A stretch of 64,000 nucleotides of DNA from SKPS01 sp964469215. Lineage in GTDB: Bacteria; Bacteroidota; Bacteroidia; Bacteroidales; SKPS01. Each line of letters starts with the position of its first letter. Within the stretch, counting starts at the first letter, position 1. The notes beneath the pieces are model-generated. The model saw nothing but the letters and a program-made list of their open reading frames with translations. It had not been told where the DNA came from and did not search any database. Location of the stretch: the NCBI GenBank assembly GCA_964469215.1, contig CAYXYB010000001.1, positions 310,001-374,000 on the forward strand. Reading direction: 5' to 3'. The position numbers and the translations under genes were made by a program. Of the stretch, positions 54,333-62,637 are shown one piece after another.

Positions 54333-55127
54333 TTATGATATTCCGGATCCAATTGCAACCAAACCTACAATGAAACAATAAATGGCAAACCAAATCAGGT
54401 TGCCTTTTTTCACCAGCTTTATCATCCAGCTGCAGGCGAAAAGGCCGGCGAGGAATGCAGAAATAAATCCTATAAAAAGAGCAGATGCAGATACCTCAAT
54501 GTTTCCGGAGGAGATATCCCCTTTCATGAGGGACAAAAAATTCTGTCCGATAACCGGTATTAGCACCATCAGGAATGAGAACTTTGTAACCTCTTCTCTT
54601 GGTTTACCAAGCAGGAGGCCTGTGGCAATTGTAGCACCCGAACGTGAAATACCTGGTAATACAGCAATAGCCTGTGCAATTCCGATGATGATGGAGTCAA
54701 TGGCCTTTATGGATTTGACGCCTGACGGTTTGAAACGTGTAATAGCAAGCAAAGAGGCGGTTATAAGCAGCATCGAGCCAACAAGAATCAGGTTTCCTGA
54801 GAAGAGCATTTCAAGTTTTTCATCATCAAGGACAACAGCCAGCAGGCCTACAGGTATCATGGAGAGGAGGATGAATGCAGTAAAACGGGTCTCTTCGTTG
54901 AAACGAAACTTTATCAGCCCTTTGATAATTTTAAAGAGGTCGTTTCTGAAAACAACAATTGTACTTAGTACTGTAGCACCATGAACGACAATTGTAAAGA
55001 TAAGGCTGCGTTCTGCATTAACACCCAGCAGCACCTTGCCGATTTCGAGGTGACCACTGGAACTAACAGGTAAAAATTCTGTAAGCCCCTGAATAATACC
55101 AAGAATTAAAGCTTCCAGCCAGTCCAT
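54333..55127 (-). CDS. uppP: undecaprenyl-diphosphatase UppP (BacA)
   Basis: 264 residues, eight transmembrane helices. Signature motifs GLTEFLPVSSSGHLEI and PGISRSGATIATGLLLG. It recycles undecaprenyl diphosphate for peptidoglycan and glycan synthesis. It lies 6 bp after the DUF3098 gene and is co-transcribed with it. Confidence 0.96.
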   Translation of the reverse strand: MDWLEALILGIIQGLTEFLPVSSSGHLEIGKVLLGVNAERSLIFTIVVHGATVLSTIVVFRNDLFKIIKGLIKFRFNEETRFTAFILLSMIPVGLLAVVLDDEKLEMLFSGNLILVGSMLLITASLLAITRFKPSGVKSIKAIDSIIIGIAQAIAVLPGISRSGATIATGLLLGKPREEVTKFSFLMVLIPVIGQNFLSLMKGDISSGNIEVSASALFIGFISAFLAGLFACSWMIKLVKKGNLIWFAIYCFIVGLVAIGSGIS

Positions 55128-55133
55128 CTATAA

Positions 55134-55445
55134 TTACTGCTTATGTTCAGGCTGATCCTCTTTTGACATCTTGATGATGGAGTACAGGACCAGGCAGAAA
55201 CCTATAAGGATAATTATTGGTGCAAGGGTCAAGCGCATGAAAGAGAAGAGTGTGTCACCGGCAAAAAACGTGGGATCATCGGTTCCGCCACCACTCATCA
55301 GGATAAATCCCAAGAAGGCTACAACAATGCCAATGATCATCCATTTGTAATTGTCTCTTGTAAATGCAAACTCGTCAACACTGTTTTTTAATGTTGGCTG
55401 AACATATTTTTTGTCTGATGTAACCTTTTTTCCGGGTTTTGCCAT
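55134..55445 (-). CDS. DUF3098 small membrane protein
   Basis: 103 residues. Two transmembrane helices (WMIIGIVVAFLGFILMSGG and LAPIIILIGFCLVLYSII) after a hydrophilic N-terminus. Found in nearly all Bacteroidetes between ftsX and uppP; function unknown, probably linked to cell-envelope growth by position. Confidence 0.85.
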   Translation of the reverse strand: MAKPGKKVTSDKKYVQPTLKNSVDEFAFTRDNYKWMIIGIVVAFLGFILMSGGGTDDPTFFAGDTLFSFMRLTLAPIIILIGFCLVLYSIIKMSKEDQPEHKQ

Positions 55446-55483
55446 GATATTTTTATTATATATATGATATTCAACAAAATGAA

Positions 55484-56365
55484 TTAGTAGTGGTAAAGCA
55501 AATCTGTTTTAATACGAAGATATCTGCGAACAGCCAGCCATGTGGAAATCCATGCAATGATCATCCCCAGCAAAAGTACAAAAGCAAACAATATCAGCAA
55601 CAGATCAAGGTATTCAATGGTAATGAGGTTTTCAACTTCACGGTTGATAACAAAAAAAGTAAGCAACAATAATATAATGCTTATAAAGCCACTGATAACC
55701 CCCTGGATAATTCCCTTGTTGAGGAAAGGTCTTCTGATAAATTTCTGGGTTGCCCCAACCATCTGCATGCTTCTGATAATAAACCGGTTGGCAAATATGG
55801 CTAGTCTGATGGTGTTGTTGATCAGAGCGAAAGCAATAATGAGAAGCAACAGGCTGAACCCAATCAGGATAACACCAAATTTATGCATATTTTCATTTAC
55901 CTGTTCAATCAACCCACGATTATAATGAAAATCAGCCACTATAGGTCTTGCGGCAATATCTGTTTCGAGGCTTTTCAAGCTGTCGAGGTTTGCATATTCC
56001 GATTTGACCCTGAGTTCAATCTGATCGGGAATGGGAGATTTACCGATAAGTTCAATAAAGTCTTCACCAATATCTTCAGCATATGCTGCTGATGATTCGT
56101 CTGATGAAATGAACCTCGTACTTTTCACAGAATTTCTTGTATCGAGATACTTTTGAAATCTGAGTATTTCAGTTTCGGGGGTATTGTCGGCAATATAAAT
56201 GGTAAATGAGTAGTTCTCTTTGACTCTGACAGATATTTCACGGGCAAAAATTATCACGGTGCCGGTAAGGCCAAGCATATATAGCACCAGTGTTATGCTA
56301 ATAGCTGTACTGATGTATGAGTTACGTAACCTTCGCCTGGCAAATTTTTCCTCTTGTTTGCTCAT
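55484..56365 (-). CDS. ftsX: cell division protein FtsX
   Basis: 293 residues. One helix at the N-terminus, an extracytoplasmic domain of about 130 residues, then three helices in the C-terminal half: the FtsX/MacB-type permease layout. With FtsE it controls peptidoglycan hydrolases at the septum. FtsE is not in the window. It is the first gene of the ftsX-DUF3098-uppP-truB row. Confidence 0.92.
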   Translation of the reverse strand: MSKQEEKFARRRLRNSYISTAISITLVLYMLGLTGTVIIFAREISVRVKENYSFTIYIADNTPETEILRFQKYLDTRNSVKSTRFISSDESSAAYAEDIGEDFIELIGKSPIPDQIELRVKSEYANLDSLKSLETDIAARPIVADFHYNRGLIEQVNENMHKFGVILIGFSLLLLIIAFALINNTIRLAIFANRFIIRSMQMVGATQKFIRRPFLNKGIIQGVISGFISIILLLLTFFVINREVENLITIEYLDLLLILFAFVLLLGMIIAWISTWLAVRRYLRIKTDLLYHY

Positions 56366-56486
56366 CCTGTTCCAAATCGGGTTGCTAAATTACAAAAAAA
56401 GAGTATTTGTAATTCATGTTGGTATATCTGATATAATATTAAACCGTTCTGGAAATGTTATGGTGATATATCCAGCAAACACAAAT

Positions 56487-57389
56487 TTATTTTTGTGAAC
56501 CCTGTGCGTTTAACTGGTTCCAGGCTGCATTCAGGTTTGATCTTGCGTTTTGAAAATCTGGTTTAATCTGAAGAGCAAGGTTGAAATACTCAATGGCTTT
56601 CTCAAAATTACCATTCATTGCGTAAGTATATCCATACTGGTTATAGATACCTGCGAGGTTGGGATCCCTGGTAAGTGCATCATTAAATGCCTTTTCATCA
56701 TATGATGAAAGATCAATATTCTCAATTCCTTTATCGAGAAGGAGCTTTATTTTTTGCTTAACATTTTCATCATCAAAAAGGTTGTAATCCCTCTTTAACA
56801 TACCAGTATAGCAATTTTGCATAGTAAAGAGGTTTTCAATTGCATGATTGAATGTTTCGAAAGCCTGGTTCCATCTGCCCATGTTATTCAGCAACTCTCC
56901 TGCCCTCTGATATGAGAAAACCGGGAAGGGAGCAGTGGAGGCAGACTTCAGGAAATGTTGAATTGCCTGTTCAGGTTTATTCTGTTCCTGGAATATTACC
57001 GCCATATTATAATAGGTGGCATCATGCATTACATTTTCAAACTCCAGGGCTTTATTAAAGGCTGCCAGTGCATTCTCATAATCGTTCGATTGTTTCAGGG
57101 CAACCCCCAAATTTACATAAGCTTCGGCCATTTCAGGATTTATTGCGATTGCCTTCTTGTACTGGCTTATTGCCATTTCATACTCCTGACGGTTAAGAAA
57201 ATAGTCACCGTAATTCTGCATAGTGATCGCTTCCGAGACACGGCCCTTTACCGACAGGTTTTTCAGCCAGTCAGGGCTTAAAAGTGAAATAATACCAAAG
57301 ATTATCAAGCCCGAATAGATCATAACCAGGAACAGACTGATTACACCATTTATTAAATTCTGCTTTTTTATCGTTTCCAATGTTTTCAT
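56487..57389 (-). CDS. TPR-repeat membrane-anchored protein
   Basis: 300 residues. One N-terminal transmembrane helix (SLFLVMIYSGLIIFGIISLL), then TPR repeats at about 58-160 (YGDYFLNRQEYEMAISQYKKA, AYVNLGVALKQSNDYENAL) and a final one at about 240-290. A protein-interaction scaffold facing the periplasm. It is 11 bp after the VanZ-like gene and probably co-transcribed with it. Confidence 0.85.
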   Translation of the reverse strand: MKTLETIKKQNLINGVISLFLVMIYSGLIIFGIISLLSPDWLKNLSVKGRVSEAITMQNYGDYFLNRQEYEMAISQYKKAIAINPEMAEAYVNLGVALKQSNDYENALAAFNKALEFENVMHDATYYNMAVIFQEQNKPEQAIQHFLKSASTAPFPVFSYQRAGELLNNMGRWNQAFETFNHAIENLFTMQNCYTGMLKRDYNLFDDENVKQKIKLLLDKGIENIDLSSYDEKAFNDALTRDPNLAGIYNQYGYTYAMNGNFEKAIEYFNLALQIKPDFQNARSNLNAAWNQLNAQGSQK

Positions 57390-57400
57390 TCTGGTTCCGG

Positions 57401-58630
57401 TTAATTACTGTGTATAATGAACATAACCTCTTTTTCTTCCTTTTTCAGCCTGTTGAAGACTTTACAGGCTTCTTCGGTGGGCAGAATAATTACCTGAAGC
57501 CCCCTGCCGGTTTCCCTGTTAAAGATAAATTGTGATTCAGCATCTTCAGGAAACCCCATTCTGGATTTAACCTCTTTTCCACTGCCTATCAGGAGAATGT
57601 TTGAAGCTTTTTTGAAAAGAAATCTGATGTCTGTCTGGTTGAAGAATTCCTTCTTGTCAACAACCCTAAAGCACCCGTTTTCAAGAATCATTACATCAAA
57701 AAATGGTATCGGTACCCCTTTGTACACAAGCAACCCTTGTTTGTAATCAGTAATATTTCTGTAGTGATTTCGTGCAATTGAAACTGATAAAATAATTATC
57801 AGCAAGCCTGCTAATATACCAAAAACAATTTTTTCTGTTCTGGTTCGGGTTAGATGTATAATAAAGAAAATAACCAGGAAGACTAAAAGTGTGATAAAGA
57901 CAACATTAAATGCATACTTCGATTCTGTCAGAGCAGAGCTTACAAACAGCAAAATATATGTAAAGACCATCATCCAGGCCACAAGGGCAACAGGATTTTT
58001 CAGGTAGTCACCGAATTTTCTCTCCCGTATTATCCAGCCCTTTTTAAGGATTAACGATGGGTTGTTATAGATAAAATACAGAAATAAAACTCCCATCAAC
58101 ACACCCCATAGATCCTTGGCAATATCTGATATGTCGAAAGTTCTGCTGGATATAAACACCTGTGCCATCTCGTCAAATGTTGAGATTAACATAGCCATAA
58201 AAAAGACCCTCAGTATAATAGCTGCCGGAGTCTTTTGTTTGGCTGAGAACAGCTGATAAGCAACGAATGAGAAAATGCCATATGCAAAATAGTGCCAGTT
58301 GTGCTGAAGCTGGTAGAATGGTATGTCAAGGTAGTAGTCAGACGTTTGTTGGCCAATAATCCACATAAGCAGGATTATGGCCCAAACCAGCATTGTTTTC
58401 AGGGTTGTTTTTCTTCTGAACCGGTAGAGCATTATTGCAATAAACACTATAAGAATTGTTACCAGCCAGGGTATCTTAATGCCACCTGCCATGAACGACC
58501 ACTCCGATAGCATACCTATTGCATCCTGCAGGTAATTCTGCAGCATCAAGAAGGGAGTAATCAGCAGGAGCATGCTGTAAAGAGTAAGATTAACCCTTGG
58601 GGAAAAGATTCTGTTGAGGGATTTGAACAT
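57401..58630 (-). CDS. VanZ-like membrane protein
   Basis: 409 residues with about nine transmembrane helices. The N-terminal part is VanZ-like: FDEMAQVFISSRTFDISDIAKDLWG, the E-x2-Q ... D-x2-D-x4-x2-G pattern of that family. The last 110 residues form a soluble domain (VYKGVPIPFFDVMILENG). VanZ proteins are linked to glycopeptide resistance and envelope lipids, but most members are uncharacterised. Confidence 0.8.
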   Translation of the reverse strand: MFKSLNRIFSPRVNLTLYSMLLLITPFLMLQNYLQDAIGMLSEWSFMAGGIKIPWLVTILIVFIAIMLYRFRRKTTLKTMLVWAIILLMWIIGQQTSDYYLDIPFYQLQHNWHYFAYGIFSFVAYQLFSAKQKTPAAIILRVFFMAMLISTFDEMAQVFISSRTFDISDIAKDLWGVLMGVLFLYFIYNNPSLILKKGWIIRERKFGDYLKNPVALVAWMMVFTYILLFVSSALTESKYAFNVVFITLLVFLVIFFIIHLTRTRTEKIVFGILAGLLIIILSVSIARNHYRNITDYKQGLLVYKGVPIPFFDVMILENGCFRVVDKKEFFNQTDIRFLFKKASNILLIGSGKEVKSRMGFPEDAESQFIFNRETGRGLQVIILPTEEACKVFNRLKKEEKEVMFIIHSN

Positions 58631-58689
58631 AGACAGGGGGATTAATTGTGGTTTTTTTTAGGATACTTTAATCATTTGATTGCACAGGG

Positions 58690-60078
58690 CTAATGAGCCA
58701 CTATCAATTTTTGAAGGGACATCCTGTTTTTCGACTGGGCTTTGATTATGTAAATACCCCCTTCACAAATCTGCATGGTTAACAGGCTTTCGTCAGGATC
58801 TTTAAAGGTCAGTACTTCTCTTCCGGTTTCATCAAGAACCGAAATGGAAATTACAGGTTCGGGTATTTTTAGTGAAAAGATTCCTGATGAAGGGTTTGGG
58901 AACACGACAATCTGGTTTTCGGGTTCCGGGTAATTGGAAAGATTCTGAGGAGCAGAGGCGAAGATGGTTTGCACGAATCCCGGCAGGCCTGCGTAGCAGT
59001 GCCGGCCTCCAAGGTACACACCATTTGGGATGAAGTCGCACTCGATTCCCAAAGCATTTGGAATGTTAACCACAAAGAGGTATTCGCTGAAGAATGAGGT
59101 TCCGTATATTTTACCGTCAGGCCCAAGCTGGAGGGCACCCAGGTAACCGCTTCCAAAAGGCCCCAGAGGAATTGAACCAACAGGTATGACGGATGCGATT
59201 ATTGCCTGCGGATTTCCCGAGGTTAGATCGGCCTGGTATAATAAGCTGTCTGAAGTAAAATAGAGTTTACTGCAGTCGGGTGAAAACTCAATTCCATAAA
59301 CACTCAGATATACACCGGGAAAGCTGATGGTGTTGGAGATTACTCCTGTTGTTGCATTGAAGCTGAACAGTTCAACCATACCTGCATTATAAATTGCCAG
59401 AGCCAGTTTTGTGCCATCGGGTGAAAGTTTCATGCATCCTATTGCGTTCTGGGTTCCGCCAACGCCTCCTGCTGAATGGTCTATGCCGGCTGTTGATATT
59501 ACGGGAGTTCCAACACCCGCAGAGGTAACGGGATAAGCATAGAACTGATCGGAATTGCCGGGGTGGGTTACAACCCAGATATCGGTTCCGTTGCTGTGTT
59601 TTACTGCAGTGATTTTCTCGGTAGAAGGGGTATGCAGAAGGATGTTTTTCTGGGTAACATCTCCCAGCCCCCCTTGCAGTGTCATATCTACAACTGAATA
59701 CCTGAGGCCGTTGGCATAAAAGAAAGCATCGGTGGTGAAGATGTAAAACAGGTGGTTGGTGCCGGGTTTGGGTACTATCAGAGCCGACTGTGACGAAGAC
59801 TCATGGCCGGCAAGCCCTGATCCGTTGGGCATCTGGATATGGTTGCGGTTCCAGACCTTCAGCCCGCTTGTGTAAAAAAGAAGGTTGCCATTGACGTCGC
59901 TTATTGAAGAGCATCCTTCATCCTTGTTCATGGCACCGTTAAGCAGATAATAGGGGGAGCCGGTGTTAAAATCGAGACCTGCCTCCTCTCCGAAGTACCA
60001 GATGCTGGCCTGCTTGTCAGTCTGAGCGTTTATTTTCAAGAGGCTGCACATCAGCATTAAAATAGCAAGTGTTCTCAT
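58690..60078 (-). CDS. T9SS-secreted beta-propeller-like protein
   Basis: 462 residues. Signal peptide to KINAQ (about 19). ASIWYFGEEAGLDFNTGSP and GCSSISDVNGNLLFYTSGLKVWNRN, then repeated NG-x-L-F-Y and MKLSPDGTKLALAIYN blades, the pattern of Bacteroidetes WD40/NHL-like surface proteins. Residues about 375-462 are a T9SS type A sorting domain (VVFPNPSSGIFSLKIP). A TATCTTTG box at 60083-60090 on the minus strand lies only 5 bp before the ATG, so the transcript may be almost leaderless. Confidence 0.82.
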   Translation of the reverse strand: MRTLAILMLMCSLLKINAQTDKQASIWYFGEEAGLDFNTGSPYYLLNGAMNKDEGCSSISDVNGNLLFYTSGLKVWNRNHIQMPNGSGLAGHESSSQSALIVPKPGTNHLFYIFTTDAFFYANGLRYSVVDMTLQGGLGDVTQKNILLHTPSTEKITAVKHSNGTDIWVVTHPGNSDQFYAYPVTSAGVGTPVISTAGIDHSAGGVGGTQNAIGCMKLSPDGTKLALAIYNAGMVELFSFNATTGVISNTISFPGVYLSVYGIEFSPDCSKLYFTSDSLLYQADLTSGNPQAIIASVIPVGSIPLGPFGSGYLGALQLGPDGKIYGTSFFSEYLFVVNIPNALGIECDFIPNGVYLGGRHCYAGLPGFVQTIFASAPQNLSNYPEPENQIVVFPNPSSGIFSLKIPEPVISISVLDETGREVLTFKDPDESLLTMQICEGGIYIIKAQSKNRMSLQKLIVAH

Positions 60079-60290
60079 TCCACAAAGATATTAATGTTTA
60101 CCGGCAACCTGATAACCATAGCATCGAAAACTTTTTTAAAAGTATATTTTCCATCTAACAAATTACTTAAGGTCAGTTTCCATTATTGTTCATAAATGAC
60201 TAATAGACACTATTTTATGTTTTCATGCAAATACGAAAAGAAGGCTAAGGATGCAAAGTGAAAAGAACCTATTATATGAATGCAATTATA

Positions 60291-60316
60291 CTTTTTTTTT
60301 GGGGGAGGAGGGGGGA
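60291..60316 (+). repeat. T9 / G-rich homopolymer tract upstream of the DGR-type gene
   Basis: Nine T residues followed directly by G5-A-G2-A-G6. It lies just upstream of a TATATTTA box (60334-60341) and about 85 bp before the ATG at 60401. The rest of 60079-60400 shows no gene. Confidence 0.7.
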
Positions 60317-60400
60317 TTCTGACTTTTCTGTCGTATATTTACCACGTCTTAATTCTTTATTACATTATTAATATCAACATTAACCAAAACACATACTGTC

Positions 60401-61657
60401 ATGAGAACCTTAACGTTTCTGTCATTGTTTTTCATGCTTGCCCAAATGTCTGCACAACCTTACCAGATTACGTTTAGCGGCTCTGGTTTGAGCAACACGG
60501 TTACAACCGTTGAAGTACTGAACCTTACCCAAGGTACCACCTTAACCCTCAACGGAAGCGATATTCTGGAGCTGGTGACAAATATTGGCGTTCCTGAGGT
60601 AGTTAGTAATAATGGAGAAATCATAATCTATCCCAATCCAGCAGAAAACTCATGCAGGTTAGAATTTTACAACCGGCAGAACGGGGATGTGCGCATTGAA
60701 CTGTTTGATGCATCAGGGAAACTGATTTTGCAGAATGAAGATTACCTGACACAGGGTAGTCATTCGTATGAACTTTCAGGATTGAAGTCGGGTATGTTTG
60801 TTCTTAATGTGCACACGCCTGCAAGTTCCTGCTCCGTAAAGGTTATCTCAACCGGTTTTGTGTCAGGGTTGCCTTTGCTCAGATATGGCGGCATAAATTC
60901 GCCAACAGCTCATCAAGCCAGAGTTGCCTCTCCAAGCGGCACTATCCAGATGCAGTACAATGCAGGCGAGATGTTGTTGTTTAAGGGGATCTCAGGGAAT
61001 CATTCACGAATTATCACTTTATTGCCAACCCAGAACTGGTCGATAAATTTCGAGTTTATTGCCAGCGCTGACACTGACGGCAACCACTACCCTGTGGTGA
61101 CCATCGGCACCCAGACCTGGATGGCCGGGAACCTGCAGACCACAAAATATAGCAACGGAGATCCTATACCTAACGTGACTGATAGTGCAGATTGGAAGAA
61201 TCTGACAATGGGTGCCTATTGCTGGTACAACAACGATGAGGCTACTTACGGTTCCACCTATGGCGCTTTATATAACTGGTATGCAGTAAACAATACGAAG
61301 AATCTTTGCCCCACAGGCTGGCATGTACCAACGGTTGCTGAATGGGAAACGTTTACTGATTTTCTGGGTGGAGATAGTATTGCCGGCGGCCCTTTAAAGG
61401 AAACCGGCACTGCCCACTGGAACAGCCCCAACACCGGCGCAACCAATTCCAGCGGTTTTACTGCTCTTCCGGGAGGCGGCCGCAACAGCTCCAATGGAAA
61501 TTTCTACAACATTGGATACGGCGGCTACTGGTGGTCGTCTACGGCCTACTCTACTACAACCGCCTGGCTCTGGTTACTGAACTACAGTTACAGCAATGTC
61601 AACAGGGGCAGCTCCAATAAGAACTCCGGGTTCTCTGTGCGCTGCTTGAGGGATTAA
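60401..61657 (+). CDS. secreted FISUMP-domain variable protein of a DGR
   Basis: 418 residues. Signal peptide to QMSAQP; a T9SS-like beta domain at about 74-155 (IIIYPNPAENSCRLEF, GLKSGMFVLNV); then a FISUMP (C-type-lectin/FGE-fold) domain at about 225-418: VVTIGTQTWMAGNLQ, GALYNWYAV, CPTGWHVPTVAEWE, GFTALPGGGR, GGYWWSS. The final 45 residues have the look of a DGR variable region, with NNY codons at the exposed positions and an invariant end GFSVRCLRD. It is followed by a hairpin and an avd-like gene. It should display a diversified ligand-binding surface outside the cell. Confidence 0.82.
   Translation: MRTLTFLSLFFMLAQMSAQPYQITFSGSGLSNTVTTVEVLNLTQGTTLTLNGSDILELVTNIGVPEVVSNNGEIIIYPNPAENSCRLEFYNRQNGDVRIELFDASGKLILQNEDYLTQGSHSYELSGLKSGMFVLNVHTPASSCSVKVISTGFVSGLPLLRYGGINSPTAHQARVASPSGTIQMQYNAGEMLLFKGISGNHSRIITLLPTQNWSINFEFIASADTDGNHYPVVTIGTQTWMAGNLQTTKYSNGDPIPNVTDSADWKNLTMGAYCWYNNDEATYGSTYGALYNWYAVNNTKNLCPTGWHVPTVAEWETFTDFLGGDSIAGGPLKETGTAHWNSPNTGATNSSGFTALPGGGRNSSNGNFYNIGYGGYWWSSTAYSTTTAWLWLLNYSYSNVNRGSSNKNSGFSVRCLRD
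61520..61657 (+). repeat. candidate DGR variable region (VR)
   Basis: Starts at GGCGGCTACTGGTGG and ends with the invariant GC-rich block GTGCGCTGCTTGAGG before the stop. Between them, Tyr, Ser, Asn, Leu, Gly and Val codons are almost all NNY (TAC, TCT, CTC, AGT, AGC, GTC, GGC, TCC, AAC), as when AAC/AAT codons in a template are mutated at A. No matching template repeat was found by eye elsewhere in the window. Confidence 0.6.
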
Positions 61658-61681
61658 TTGACAATTTGACAATTTGACAAT
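61658..61681 (+). repeat. three tandem copies of TTGACAAT
   Basis: Three perfect 8-bp units directly after the stop codon, between the VR and the hairpin. Confidence 0.85.
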
Positions 61682-61685
61682 TTAT

Positions 61686-61715
61686 ACCGCCGAAGGCGGT
61701 TGGATTTTTTTTTTT
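61686..61715 (+). terminator. hairpin after the VR: terminator and/or DGR homing hairpin
   Basis: ACCGCC-GAA-GGCGGT (61686-61700), then TGGA and 11 T. It fits an intrinsic terminator, and also the hairpin/cruciform with a GA-type loop known downstream of variable regions in other DGRs. Both roles are possible. Confidence 0.65.
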
Positions 61716-61718
61716 AAT

Positions 61719-62052
61719 ATGATCCTTCATTCAGAACTACCGGTATATAAATCGTGTTATGACCTCTTGCTGGAGATCTTCAGGTTTACCAAAGAGTTTG
61801 GTCGTGAGTACAAGTATACGGTTGGCGAAAGCATTAAAAAGGAGACCATAGAGCTCCTTACGCTCATTTTCAGGGCCAACAGCCGCACCGACAAAGCCCA
61901 GGTGTTGCAGGGAAGCAAGGGAAAGGATTGAGGTAATCCGGCTCTTTATCCGTTTAATGAAAGATATGCGGCAGATCAGCCTGAAACGATTTGTGCAAGT
62001 AAACCAAAGAGTGGAGGAGGTATCAAAACAGCTGACGGGATGGCAAAAAAGT
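61719..62052 (+). pseudogene. frameshifted DGR accessory protein Avd-like gene
   Basis: ATG 61719 (MILHSELPVYKSCYD) opens a four-helix-bundle protein of the Avd family: YKYTVGESIKKETIELLTLIFRAN, then RTDKAQVLQ. The frame stops at 61931 (GSKGKD). One extra G in the GGG at 61910-61912 explains it: removing a G gives LQEARERIEVIRLFIRL and joins the next open frame, KDMRQISLKRFVQVNQRVEEVSKQLTGWQKS, the normal Avd end. Avd binds the DGR reverse transcriptase and is needed for mutagenic homing. It is broken here unless the base is a sequencing error. Confidence 0.72.
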
Positions 62053-62057
62053 CAGTT

Positions 62058-62122
62058 AAAAGTTCATAAAGTTTATAAAGTTCATAAAGTGTGTGGAGTT
62101 TGTGGGGTTCGTAGAGTAGGGA
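62058..62122 (+). repeat. degenerate short repeat linker (GTTCATAAAG-type)
   Basis: Imperfect repeats AAAGTTCATAAAGTTTATAAAG then GTGTGTGGAGTTTGTGGGGTTCG link the avd-like gene to the next four-helix fragment. Confidence 0.6.
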
Positions 62123-62124
62123 GT

Positions 62125-62193
62125 GTGGAGATAGAGAGGTTTGAGGATATTATTGCCTGGCAAAAAGCAAAGGATTTATCTGTTAGAACTTAG
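62125..62193 (+). pseudogene. N-terminal fragment of a second four-helix-bundle (S23-type) protein
   Basis: A GTG at 62125 begins VEIERFEDIIAWQKAKDLSV, the typical start of the four-helix-bundle (23S rRNA intervening-sequence) family, which is normally about 115-125 residues long. The frame stops after 22 codons. Only the first helix remains. Confidence 0.65.
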
Positions 62194-62317
62194 TACATGA
62201 CAAAAATTTATAAATCACCGAAAAACAATACTATATGTTAATAATTTGGTGATAACTAAAATTCACAATTTGATATAGTACCCTGGCATTCAATATTTTA
62301 AATTCAAATCACGACAA

Positions 62318-62578
62318 ATGGATCCTGGATACACAAACACCAGGGCAGAGAGTAAAAATAACGTTATATTCGCGACATTATCAAAAATTTTTGGGGACAG
62401 TGTGAATCTGGCCACCATCAAGTTCTTTGGCTTGTTTATCTGTGCTCATTGCAAGATACAAACCGTCTGTTTTGAGAAACTCGCAGCTGACTTTGATTCT
62501 CAGGCAAGAGTGGATTCTTCCCTATTCGAATCCGGGAGAACTTCCGGGTTGACATCCCTAAGAACGGGCATCATGTAA
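62318..62578 (+). pseudogene. IS4-family transposase N-terminal fragment
   Basis: 86 codons. Residues 14-69 (NVIFATLSKIFGDSVNL, KFFGLFICAHCKIQTVCFEKLA, DFDSQARVDSSL) match the N-terminal region of IS4-type transposases of Bacteroidetes, which continues as SSLRRIQRF. Here the frame shifts after DSSL and the DDE catalytic domain is absent. No terminal inverted repeats or target duplications were found by eye. It is a decayed insertion sequence scar. Confidence 0.6.
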
Positions 62579-62637
62579 AAGCATCCTGGATTTTTAACCA
62601 CGTATTATTTGATAATGAGAATTTTTAGTAAAAAGTT

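Noticed and set aside
54382..54984. A 200-codon plus-strand ORF
   Set aside because: Entirely antisense to uppP, whose motifs are intact.
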